A DNA stretch of 64,000 nucleotides, taken from the NCBI RefSeq assembly GCF_001761465.1, contig NZ_CP017479.1:992001-1056000 (forward strand). The letters are read 5' to 3'. Made by a program: the position numbers and the translations under genes. The notes under the pieces are model-generated. The model had not been told where the DNA came from. It searched no databases and was given only the letters and a program-made list of their open reading frames with translations. This document shows positions 33,500 through 41,470 of this stretch, one piece after another (the first letter of the stretch is position 1; every line of letters starts with the position of its first letter). The DNA is from Flavobacterium gilvum. GTDB lineage: Bacteria; Bacteroidota; Bacteroidia; Flavobacteriales; Flavobacteriaceae.

Positions 33500-33630
33500 G
33501 CAAATAAAAACGAATTGTACGAATTTGCATAAATTATTTTTATAGATTTATAAAAGTTAATTTATCAGAATTTGAGTGATTTTTTGCACTAATTAATTTG
33601 TGATAATTCGTGTAATTTGTGGGCAAAATA
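33500..33630. repeat. Degenerate 'gaattgtacgaatttg / taattcgtgtaatttg' repeat tract
   Basis: The spacer between ogt and the exonuclease gene consists largely of this tract, with ataaaaacgaattgtacgaa near 33506 and gataattcgtgtaatttgtg near 33602. It is of the same general kind as the other 'nnTTTGTG' intergenic tracts. Confidence 0.45.
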
Positions 33631-33637
33631 AATTTTT

Positions 33638-34351
33638 ATGATTGAAAAAATAAATCTCAACAACATCCTTTTCCTCGATATTGAAACCGTCCCCGATGCT
33701 GCGGATTATAATTCTTTGGATGACGAAATGAAAAACCTTTGGGAACAAAAAACATCATACCAAAGAAAAGAGGAGTTTTCGGGGGAAGAATTTTATGATC
33801 GAGCAGGAATTTGGGCTGAGTTTGGGAAAATTGTTTGTATTTCTGTGGGGTATTTTGTCATCAAAGGAGATGTCCGAAATTTCAGGGTTACTTCTTTCTT
33901 TGGCGAAGAGCCAAAAATCCTAAAAGATTTCAATAATTTGCTGAACAACCATTTCAATCAGCCGCAGCATCTTTTATGCGGGCATAACGCCAAGGAATTT
34001 GATATTCCGTTTCTGGCGCGCCGAATGATTATCAACCAAATTCCAATTCCCGATAAACTCAATTTATTTGGCAAAAAACCATGGGAAATTCCGCATCTTG
34101 ATACTTTGGAATTGTGGAAGTTTGGCGATTACAAACATTTCACTTCATTGAAATTATTGTGTAAAGTTCTCGGTATCCCATCGCCAAAAGGCGATATTGA
34201 TGGGAGTCAGGTAGGTCACGTTTTTTATGTAGAAAAAGACATTGACAGAATTGTAACGTATTGTGAAAAAGATACCATCGCTGTGGCACAAATTTTTCTC
34301 CGATTACGACGAGAAGATTTATTGATTGAGGAAGAAATAATTCATGTTTAA
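33638..34351 (+). CDS. 3'-5' exonuclease, DEDDy family (PolB-like)
   Basis: 237 residues. The exonuclease motifs are visible: LFLDIETVPD (motif I) near 12, CGHNAKEFDIPFLARRM (motif II) near 111, and VTYCEKDTIAVAQIFLR (motif III, YxxxD) near 208. This fits the PolB-like predicted 3'-5' exonuclease family of Bacteroidota. The substrate is presumably DNA, with a repair or proofreading role. It lies downstream of the alkyltransferase gene, which is another DNA-repair protein, with a 140-base spacer of repeats, so co-regulation is uncertain. Confidence 0.88.
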   Translation: MIEKINLNNILFLDIETVPDAADYNSLDDEMKNLWEQKTSYQRKEEFSGEEFYDRAGIWAEFGKIVCISVGYFVIKGDVRNFRVTSFFGEEPKILKDFNNLLNNHFNQPQHLLCGHNAKEFDIPFLARRMIINQIPIPDKLNLFGKKPWEIPHLDTLELWKFGDYKHFTSLKLLCKVLGIPSPKGDIDGSQVGHVFYVEKDIDRIVTYCEKDTIAVAQIFLRLRREDLLIEEEIIHV

Positions 34352-34367
34352 AGAATTTGAATAACAA

Positions 34368-34495
34368 TATCAATTGCAAAATTCAATATCAATGACAATA
34401 AAAAGAATTTAAAAACATTAAAATTCCTTCTTAATTTTCAAAAGTCAATCAAAATTGAATATTTTTCATATTGCCATTGAATTTTGCAATTGATA
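34368..34495. repeat. 20-base perfect inverted repeat plus 'attgccattga' copies
   Basis: Arms tatcaattgcaaaattcaat (34368-34387) and attgaattttgcaattgata (34476-34495). They are followed by further attgccattga units to about 34535. This fills the spacer before the SpmAB gene. Confidence 0.75.
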
Positions 34496-34565
34496 GTGTC
34501 ATTGCCATTGCCATTGAATTTTGAAATTGCCATTGATTCATTTACATTTACAAAAATTATAAATT

Positions 34566-36005
34566 ATGGTATTAAGTAGATTTTGGTTGGTTATTTTCAT
34601 TTCGTCGATTGTTTTCGTTGCTGTCAGTTTGTTTACTGGGAGCAGTTATAGTTTAGATTTTGTATTGAATGGAAAAAAAGATGACCCTATTTTAATATCC
34701 GAAAAATACATTGAGCAAGTACCTGTTTTTATCAAAGACAGTATCAAAAAGGCGAAAGATCAGACAATGATTATCAACCGTGATACACTGAATGCCGACA
34801 CGACTTATGTGTATAAAAACAAAACCGTTAAAATTTTTAGTGGGGTTCAAAAATCAGATGGTTTGTTGCCCACTTGCAAAAGTACGTTGCTTGATTTGGT
34901 ATTGCCGCTTATGGCTTATCTGGCTTTTTTCTGCGGATTGATGGAGCTTTTAATTATTTCTGGAGCTTCCGAAAAACTGGCCAAGCTTTTGAGTCCGGTT
35001 TTTGTTAAAGTGTTTCCAAGCGTTCCAAAAAATCACCCTTCGATTTCCTACATGACCTTGAATTTTGCTGCTAATTTCTTGGGATTGGACTCAGCTGCAA
35101 CTCCGTTTGGATTAAAGGCAATGGAAAGTTTACAGGAAATCAACCCCGAAAAAGACAAGGCGAGCGATGCACAGATTATGTTTATGTGTTTGCACGCTTC
35201 AGGTCTTACATTAATCGCCACTTCTATCATTGGTTATCGCGCGGCCGCAAATGCCACAAATCCTGCCGATGTGATGTTGCCATGTATCATTACTTCGTTT
35301 ATTGGAACAATTGCCGCTTTTTTAATTGTAGGAATTAGGCAAAAAATTAATTTCAAAAGTGCCTCTTTGGTTGTATCCTTAATGGCGTTAATAGCAGCAA
35401 TAGTCGGCTTGCTGATGTATGTAAATCATTTGGATTTAATTGGAAAAAATTATTTCACTTCGAATCTTTCTGCTTTGATATTGGTGGTAATTATTGTTGC
35501 GACTTTAATTTTGTCTTTTGTTAAAGAAAAGAAATTTACAGAAGCAAAGACTACCGTTTTTGAAGCTTTTGTGTCGGGAGCTAATAATGGAGTGAAAACA
35601 GGAGTTACTATTTTTCCTTATGTTTTGGGAATGTTGGTGGCAATTTCATTATTCAGAAACAGCGGTTTGTTCGAAATTATCAGTAATTGGATTGCTTTTG
35701 TTTTTTCAAATATGGGTGTAAGCAAAGAAATTACCGACGCTCTGCCGGTAGCATTGCTTAGACCGTTCAGTTCTGCGGGATCAAGAGGATTTTTGATTGA
35801 TTCGATGAATACTTTTGGAGCCGATTCTTTGACTGGTAGATTAAGCAGTATTTTTCAATGCAGTGCCGAAAGTACGTTTTATGTAATTGCGGTATATTTT
35901 GGTTCGGTTAATATCAAAAACACTCGTTATGCCTTGGGAACAATGCTTATCGTCGACTTGATTTGTGTGATTACAGCTATTTTTGTGGCAAGTTGGTTTT
36001 TTTAA
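34566..36005 (+). CDS. SpmA/SpmB-like fusion, nucleoside-recognition (Gate) membrane protein
   Basis: 479 residues with about nine hydrophobic segments. The N-terminal half resembles spore maturation protein A (STLLDLVLPLMAYLAFFCGL near 100, HPSISYMTLNFAANFLGLDS near 158). The C-terminal half resembles SpmB (FEAFVSGANNGVKTGVTIFP near 337, ALPVALLRPFSSAGSRGFLI near 393). Each half carries a Gate-type domain. The two are separate proteins in spore formers and fused in many Bacteroidota, which do not form spores, so a general transport or membrane role is likely. Residues 30-100 form a polar extracytoplasmic stretch after the first helix. Substrate unknown. Confidence 0.85.
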   Translation: MVLSRFWLVIFISSIVFVAVSLFTGSSYSLDFVLNGKKDDPILISEKYIEQVPVFIKDSIKKAKDQTMIINRDTLNADTTYVYKNKTVKIFSGVQKSDGLLPTCKSTLLDLVLPLMAYLAFFCGLMELLIISGASEKLAKLLSPVFVKVFPSVPKNHPSISYMTLNFAANFLGLDSAATPFGLKAMESLQEINPEKDKASDAQIMFMCLHASGLTLIATSIIGYRAAANATNPADVMLPCIITSFIGTIAAFLIVGIRQKINFKSASLVVSLMALIAAIVGLLMYVNHLDLIGKNYFTSNLSALILVVIIVATLILSFVKEKKFTEAKTTVFEAFVSGANNGVKTGVTIFPYVLGMLVAISLFRNSGLFEIISNWIAFVFSNMGVSKEITDALPVALLRPFSSAGSRGFLIDSMNTFGADSLTGRLSSIFQCSAESTFYVIAVYFGSVNIKNTRYALGTMLIVDLICVITAIFVASWFF

Positions 36006-36085
36006 TAATTATTGCGTTTTTTTAAGAAAAACTTTTGAAATTTTTAGATTTCAAAAACTTAAATTCGCGCCAAAATTATTATACC

Positions 36086-36559
36086 ATGAAATATACATTC
36101 TTAGCTATTCTCGTTACATTTTTTGTTTCCTGTACCACCAAAGATACTCCAGAGGAAGAAGTAACCCCAATTGATTATTCAGCTCAAAATGACAAAGAAA
36201 TACAAACTTACATTGCCAATAATCAGTTAGATGCCCATAAAACAAGTTCAGGTTTGTATTATGTAATCACCGAAGAGGGAACGGGTAAACAACCAACAGG
36301 TACTTCGAATATTACAGTAACTTACAAAGCTTATTTTACAAACAAAACGGTTTTTGATCAAAGTGCTGATTCAGGTATTTCATTTAATTTAAGCCAAGTA
36401 ATAAAAGGATGGAATGAAGGCCTTCAGTATTTTAAAGAGGGCGGAAGTGGTATTTTGTTAATACCGGCTCATTTGGGATATGGCAGTTTTAATTATAACG
36501 GAATTCCCGGAGGTACAGTCTTGGTTTTTGACGTAAAACTTATTTCGGTTAACAATTAA
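36086..36559 (+). CDS. FKBP-type peptidyl-prolyl isomerase lipoprotein
   Basis: 157 residues from the ATG at 36086; the frame opens 17 codons earlier. Signal peptide with lipobox TFFVSC near residue 15. FKBP domain about 55-157: SGLYYVITEEGTGKQP, VTYKAYFTNKTVFDQS, FNLSQVIKGWNEGLQYFKEG, LLIPAHLGYG and GGTVLVFDVKLI. It should fold or isomerise proteins in the periplasm, anchored to a membrane. Flavobacterial GldI is also an FKBP lipoprotein. I do not assign that name because the context does not support it. Confidence 0.9.
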   Translation: MKYTFLAILVTFFVSCTTKDTPEEEVTPIDYSAQNDKEIQTYIANNQLDAHKTSSGLYYVITEEGTGKQPTGTSNITVTYKAYFTNKTVFDQSADSGISFNLSQVIKGWNEGLQYFKEGGSGILLIPAHLGYGSFNYNGIPGGTVLVFDVKLISVNN

Positions 36560-36617
36560 AATTTTTATCGAATAATTGAGTTGAAGACTTTTCGTTTTTA
36601 GTCAAAATAAAAAAAAA

Positions 36618-36656
36618 TAAAAGCATCTTGTAAAACACAAGGTGCTTTTATTTTTT
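36618..36656 (+). terminator. Terminator after the FKBP gene
   Basis: Arms aaaagcatcttgt and acaaggtgctttta pair around aaa with one G-T pair, followed by ttttt. It lies about 60 bases beyond the stop. Confidence 0.7.
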
Positions 36657-36829
36657 AAGGGAGTGTTATCCGTAGAGGTGTTGCTTTGCAATGTTTCTAC
36701 GGATGTTTTATTAGGTGTAAATTTTTGTAATTTTTCAATAATTTGATAAAGAACGTGATATAAAGGTGATATAAATCAGCGGTGGTTGTTTTAACAATTC
36801 TTATATTTGGCATTCTAAAAAATTAAATT

Positions 36830-38431
36830 ATGGACTTTATATACCAGGATCCTTATCCAATTTTAAAAGACGATACACAATACCGCAAAATTTCTTCTGA
36901 TTTTGTAAAAATTGAAAAACTCGGAGACCGAGAAATTTTAACCGTTGATCCGAAAGGATTAGAATTATTGGCGCAAGAGGCATTGAAAGATGTTTCCTTT
37001 ATGCTGCGTACTTCGCATTTAGAAAAATTAAGAGCCATTCTAGATGATCCAGAAGCGACAGACAATGACCGTTTTGTTGCTTATAATTTATTACAAAACG
37101 CAGTTGTAGCCATTGATGGTGAATTGCCTTCATGTCAAGACACCGGAACAGCGATTGTAATGGCCAAAAAAGGCGAAAATGTATATACAGGTGTCGATGA
37201 TGCTGAATGGCTCTCAAAAGGGATTTTTAACACTTATCAGGAGCGAAATCTTCGTTATTCTCAAATTGTGCCAATAAGTATGTTTGAGGAAAAAAATTCG
37301 GGTTCGAATCTTCCGGCTCAGATTGATATTTATGCCAAAAAAGGAGCAACGTATGACTTTTTATTTTTGGCAAAAGGCGGAGGTTCTGCTAACAAAACGT
37401 ATTTGTACCAACAAACAAAATCGTTGCTGAATGAAAAATCATTGGATGCTTTCATCAAAGCAAAAATAATGGATTTGGGAACTTCAGCTTGTCCGCCGTA
37501 TCACTTGGCTTTGGTGATTGGAGGAACTTCGGCTGAGGCTAATCTGGCTGCGGTGAAAAAAGCTTCTGCTGGTTATTTTGATAATTTGCCAACATCTGGA
37601 AACATGGCCGGTCAGGCTTTCCGTGATTTGGAGTGGGAGAAAAGAGTACAGTTAATTTGCCAGGAAAGTCATATCGGAGCACAGTTTGGAGGTAAATATT
37701 TTACACATGATGTTCGTGTAATCCGTTTGCCACGCCACGCTGCTTCTTGCCCAGTCGGGTTGGGAGTTTCCTGTTCAGCCGACAGAAATATTAAAGGAAA
37801 AATTACCAAAGACGGAATTTTTGTGGAGCAATTGGAAGTAAACCCAAAACGGTTATTGCCAGAGACGCCACCACATTTGGAAGAAGCGGTTGAAATCGAT
37901 TTGAACCAACCAATGGCTGATATTCTTAAAAAATTATCTCAATATCCAATCAAAACACGTTTGAAATTAAACGGAACTCTGATTGTAGCTCGTGATATTG
38001 CTCATGCCAAAATCAAAGAACTATTGGATGCGGGTAAACCAATGCCGGAATACTTTAAAAACCACCCAATTTATTACGCAGGCCCAGCAAAAACACCTGA
38101 AGGAATGGCTTCGGGAAGTTTTGGTCCGACTACAGCCGGAAGAATGGATGTGTATGTGGAAGAGTTCCAGAAAAATGGCGGAAGTATGGTAATGCTCGCC
38201 AAAGGAAACCGAACTAAAGATGTGATGAATGCCTGTAAAACCTACGGAGGATTCTATTTGGGGTCTATCGGTGGGCCAGCGGCAATCTTAGCCAAAGAAA
38301 ATATTCTTTCGGTTGAGGTAGTTGATTTTGAGGAATTAGGTATGGAAGCCGTTCGTAAAATTACGATTAAAGATTTCCCTGCTTTTATTATTACTGATGA
38401 TAAAGGGAATGATTTCTTCGCCAATTTGTAA
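36830..38431 (+). CDS. Fumarate hydratase, class I (Fe-S)
   Basis: 533 residues, the length of single-chain class I fumarases (FumA/FumB type). The N-terminal domain holds [20 protein letters not shown] with the first cluster cysteine near 103. [20 protein letters not shown] near 222 and [14 protein letters not shown] near 305 supply the others for a [4Fe-4S] cluster. The C-terminal beta domain includes [20 protein letters not shown] near 418 and [17 protein letters not shown]. It interconverts fumarate and malate and is oxygen sensitive. A -7-like TATATTTG lies at 36802-36809, without a good -33 box. Convergent with the outer-membrane protein gene. Confidence 0.94.
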   Translation: MDFIYQDPYPILKDDTQYRKISSDFVKIEKLGDREILTVDPKGLELLAQEALKDVSFMLRTSHLEKLRAILDDPEATDNDRFVAYNLLQNAVVAIDGELPSCQDTGTAIVMAKKGENVYTGVDDAEWLSKGIFNTYQERNLRYSQIVPISMFEEKNSGSNLPAQIDIYAKKGATYDFLFLAKGGGSANKTYLYQQTKSLLNEKSLDAFIKAKIMDLGTSACPPYHLALVIGGTSAEANLAAVKKASAGYFDNLPTSGNMAGQAFRDLEWEKRVQLICQESHIGAQFGGKYFTHDVRVIRLPRHAASCPVGLGVSCSADRNIKGKITKDGIFVEQLEVNPKRLLPETPPHLEEAVEIDLNQPMADILKKLSQYPIKTRLKLNGTLIVARDIAHAKIKELLDAGKPMPEYFKNHPIYYAGPAKTPEGMASGSFGPTTAGRMDVYVEEFQKNGGSMVMLAKGNRTKDVMNACKTYGGFYLGSIGGPAAILAKENILSVEVVDFEELGMEAVRKITIKDFPAFIITDDKGNDFFANL

Positions 38432-38461
38432 TATTCTATAGGGCAAGTTGTAAAGATTTTA

Positions 38462-38519
38462 ACCGCAAATTCGCAAATTATTTCAAAGATTTTGGAATTA
38501 AAATTTGTGAATTTGCGGT
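38462..38519. repeat. Dispersed palindrome, family C (accgcaaattcgcaaatt), copy 1
   Basis: Left arm accgcaaattcgcaaatt (38462-38479) pairs with aatttgtgaatttgcggt (38502-38519) with one mismatch. A second copy with the same arms is at 52591-52719. Confidence 0.75.
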
Positions 38520-38542
38520 TTCTCATTTTCAGATATTTCCAT

Positions 38543-38577
38543 AAAAAAAAAGCAACTCGATTGAGTTGCTTTTTTTA
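38543..38577. terminator. Bidirectional terminator between fumarase and omp
   Basis: agcaactc (38551-38558) and gagttgct (38563-38570) form a perfect stem with loop gatt, flanked by an A tract and a T tract. It can serve both convergent genes. Confidence 0.8.
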
Positions 38578-38595
38578 TCTGTGTTTGTTTGTCTT

Positions 38596-39210
38596 TTATT
38601 TTAAATCAAATCCAATAATGGTTCCAAGTCCAAATTGATAAGAAACCGCATAATCCTGAACGGCAATTGGACCATAATAACCCCAGTAAGTATCTGTACC
38701 GGCAGCGGCCCAAGTGGATATGACAGATGCCTGAAGGCTTACAGTAACTTTGGAATGTGTTTTGATTTTAACACCTCCCTTAAGTTCCCATGCAAAGTTA
38801 GTGTCGCTTCCGCCATTAGGACCTTCGGTAATAGCCATACCAAGCCCACCTCCTAAATAAGGAACTGCATTGTTTCCAGTATCAAAATAATGATTACCTC
38901 CAATTAAAATAAAATTGAATGCACCGTTTCCGTCTACTCTTTTATTGCTGTTGTATTGAAAAACGTTAGCTTCCATTGATGTGTCAAATCGTAAGTATTT
39001 AAGTTCTATAGATGACGACTTTTGAGGGAAAAATTCAAATCCTGCACCATACATAAAACCATCACCAACTTTGATATGTCCGTAATCAAAGTCCACTTTG
39101 TCTGAGAACACGTAGCTTCCATAAGCATTAAGTATAACTGATCCTCTGTCTTGAGCCATCATACCAGCTGACAATAAAAAAGCGAAAAGTAATAAACTGT
39201 ATTTTTTCAT
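38596..39210 (-). CDS. Outer-membrane beta-barrel protein
   Basis: 204 residues. Signal peptide MKKYSLLLFAFLLSAGMMAQ, then a small barrel of roughly eight strands: YGSYVFSDKVDFDYG, SSIELKYLRFD, FILIGGNHYFD, VPYLGGGLGMAI, AWELKGGVKIKT and YQFGLGTIIGFDLK with a terminal aromatic/hydrophobic strand. It matches the general OmpA/OmpW-like barrel type used as structural or small-solute proteins. A -7-like TATATTTG lies at 39236-39243 (minus strand) without a clear -33 box. Specific function unknown. Confidence 0.85.
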   Translation of the reverse strand: MKKYSLLLFAFLLSAGMMAQDRGSVILNAYGSYVFSDKVDFDYGHIKVGDGFMYGAGFEFFPQKSSSIELKYLRFDTSMEANVFQYNSNKRVDGNGAFNFILIGGNHYFDTGNNAVPYLGGGLGMAITEGPNGGSDTNFAWELKGGVKIKTHSKVTVSLQASVISTWAAAGTDTYWGYYGPIAVQDYAVSYQFGLGTIIGFDLK

Positions 39211-39397
39211 AATTTCAAGGTTTGTTTGTTTCTAACAAATATAGAGAAAAAATCAAAAAGATTACTAATTGTTTGTTAATAAGTGATGATAAAGTTCCTA
39301 AAAGGTTTTAAGTATTAAGGAGTTCTGTTAACTTTAAGTTTTTATATTAAATGTAAAAAAAACAATTCTTACATTTTTTTAATCTGAATAGGTTTTC

Positions 39398-40054
39398 TTA
39401 ATCAATTATCATTTCTGGAATTTCACCTTCAATGATTAAATCGGCCTCGGTAGAGTTTATGATTTGTTCTACAGTAACTCCGGGAGCACGCTCTAGTAGC
39501 TTAAAACCTTTTGGAGTGATTTCCAAAACGGCTAGTTCGGTCACTACTTTTTTCACACAACTTACACCGGTTAGCGGTAGCGTGCATTTTTTTAGAATTT
39601 TACTTTCTCCGGCTTTGTTAACGTGCATCATGGCAACTATAATGTTCTCTGCAGAAGCTACTAGATCCATCGCACCACCCATTCCTTTGACCATTTTTCC
39701 TGGAATTTTCCAATTGGCGATATCACCTTTTTCTGAAACTTCCATAGCGCCGAGAATGGTTAAATCGACGTGCTTTCCGCGAATCATTCCGAAGCTGGTC
39801 GTCGAGTCAAAAAAAGAAGCACCGGGCAAAGTGGTGATCGTTTGTTTTCCTGCGTTGATGATATCGGCATCTTCGTCACCTTCAAAGGGGAATGGTCCCA
39901 TACCGAGTACGCCGTTTTCGCTTTGAAATTCGACGTTAATTCCTTTTGGAATATAGTTGGCCACCAAAGTCGGAATTCCGATCCCTAAATTGACAAAATA
40001 GCGGTCTTTTATTTCTTTTGCAATTCGTTTTGCGATATCTTCTTTTATTAGCAT
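39398..40054 (-). CDS. scoB: 3-oxoacid CoA-transferase subunit B
   Basis: 218 residues, the normal size. The catalytic Glu is in FQSENGVLGMGPFP near 48. LGIGIPTLVANYIP near 22 and GGAMDLVASAENIIVAMMHV near 128 are typical. With ScoA it moves CoA from succinyl-CoA to acetoacetate or a similar oxoacid, in ketone-body or amino-acid degradation. It follows scoA on the same strand by about 90 bases, which contain short repeats of the form tagataattt. Confidence 0.94.
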   Translation of the reverse strand: MLIKEDIAKRIAKEIKDRYFVNLGIGIPTLVANYIPKGINVEFQSENGVLGMGPFPFEGDEDADIINAGKQTITTLPGASFFDSTTSFGMIRGKHVDLTILGAMEVSEKGDIANWKIPGKMVKGMGGAMDLVASAENIIVAMMHVNKAGESKILKKCTLPLTGVSCVKKVVTELAVLEITPKGFKLLERAPGVTVEQIINSTEADLIIEGEIPEMIID

Positions 40055-40145
40055 GTCTTTAAATGTGTCAATTAGTCAATTTGATAATTAGATAATTTCA
40101 AAACGCACTGTGAAGAATTATCTAATTGACAAATTATCTCATTAT

Positions 40146-40850
40146 CTAATTATTTCTAGCTCTTACAGTGCGTTGCTCAATTCTTTTCTCGTAACGGGCT
40201 CCTTGAAAAATGCGCTGTATTAAAATCCCCGGAACATGAATTTGGTTTGGGTCCAATGTTCCTGCTTCGACGAGTTCTTCGACTTCGGCGATGGTTATTG
40301 TGGCGGCGCCGCACATGCAAGGGTTAAAGTTTCTGGCGGTTCCTTTGAAGACGAGGTTTCCTGCCGTATCGCCTTTCCAAGCTTTCACGATAGCAAAATC
40401 GGCATTGAAAGCATGTTCCATGATGTGCATTTTTCCGTTGAATTCACGGACTTCTTTACCCTCGGCGACTTCGGTTCCGTAACCGGCGGGAGTAAAAAAG
40501 GCAGGAATTCCAGCTTGTGCCGCGCGGCATCTTTCTGCCAAAGTTCCTTGTGGGATGAGGTCAACTTCTAGTTCTCCAGAAAGCATTTGGCGTTCGAATT
40601 CGGCGTTTTCTCCCACATAGGAGGAAATCATTTTTTTGATTTGTTTTTTTTGCAAAAGCAAGCCCAGTCCAAAATCATCTACTCCGGCATTATTGGAAAT
40701 GCAGGTTAAGTTTTTGGTTTCTTTTTGAACCAATTCGGCGATGGAATTTTCGGGTATGCCACACAATCCAAAACCGCCGAACATGACCGTCATTCCGTTT
40801 TCGATTCCTTGAAGCGCTTCTTGTACGGTATTTACTTTTTTGTTAATCAT
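40146..40850 (-). CDS. scoA: 3-oxoacid CoA-transferase subunit A
   Basis: 234 residues. [20 protein letters not shown] near 19 is the CoA-binding GGFGxxGxPxxL-type motif. [16 protein letters not shown] near 52, [20 protein letters not shown] near 103 and [16 protein letters not shown] follow. It forms the heteromeric transferase with ScoB. The pair appears to be a two-gene operon, with the 620-base repeat-rich gap upstream. Confidence 0.94.
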   Translation of the reverse strand: MINKKVNTVQEALQGIENGMTVMFGGFGLCGIPENSIAELVQKETKNLTCISNNAGVDDFGLGLLLQKKQIKKMISSYVGENAEFERQMLSGELEVDLIPQGTLAERCRAAQAGIPAFFTPAGYGTEVAEGKEVREFNGKMHIMEHAFNADFAIVKAWKGDTAGNLVFKGTARNFNPCMCGAATITIAEVEELVEAGTLDPNQIHVPGILIQRIFQGARYEKRIEQRTVRARNN

Positions 40851-41470
40851 AAATTATTTTTTGTAACTACATCGATTTCGTTTCCAATAGTAAATGTAAT
40901 AAAATAAGTGGAATTATTTGAGATTGCAATGCCGGTTCGTAATTTCTCCTCTTTTGAAGAGATGTGCCCGAAGGGCGGGGTGTTTAACACGAATTGTGAA
41001 ATAGCCACAAATTAAACAAATTTGAAGAATGATATTTTAACCTAAAATCTGCATTAGGATTTATTTCACAAAGAAACACGAAGAATTCGCAAAGTTCCGC
41101 GAAATTTTTAAAGTAATTTTCAATAAGCTATTTTCTCTTTTTTGCCATTAAAAAATCTGTGATAATCTGAGTACTCTACAAGAAATACAATCAATACAAT
41201 TCTAATCCAGATTTTGGGTTTAATACGAATTCATTTTCCCACCCCGGCTTGCAGCCACCCCTCCAGTGGAGGGGAATACTACCGATTACATATAAAAATA
41301 TCTTGTTTATTGGTTTTGCGTGAGGGATAGAAGCTAGCTACCGAAGTAGCGCGGATAGCCCGACCTCGTTGAGGAAAGGGGCTCTATAAGCGGCTTTGTA
41401 TATAAGCCCCTTTTCTCAACGAGGACACGCCCCAATAATGGATATTATTATTGCTGGCGTTAAATTTTTT
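40851..41470. other. 620-base intergenic region of stacked palindromes
   Basis: No credible gene. From left to right: a ctcttttgaagag hairpin near 40949; a 'gccacaaattaaacaaattt' tract near 41004; the palindrome cccctccagtggagggg at 41258-41274; and a 20-base inverted repeat at 41364-41424. Several different repeat types appear to have accumulated here. Confidence 0.7.
41364..41424. repeat. 20-base inverted repeat (cctcgttgaggaaaggggct)
   Basis: Left arm cctcgttgaggaaaggggct (41364-41383) and right arm agccccttttctcaacgagg (41405-41424) pair with one mismatch around a 21-base loop. It lies 47 bases beyond the PBP1A stop. The loop and GC content differ from the surrounding A/T-rich DNA. Confidence 0.8.

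Noticed and set aside
34566..36005. Evidence for sporulation from SpmA/SpmB similarity
   Set aside because: The fused Gate-domain protein is common in non-sporulating Bacteroidota; no other spore gene is present.
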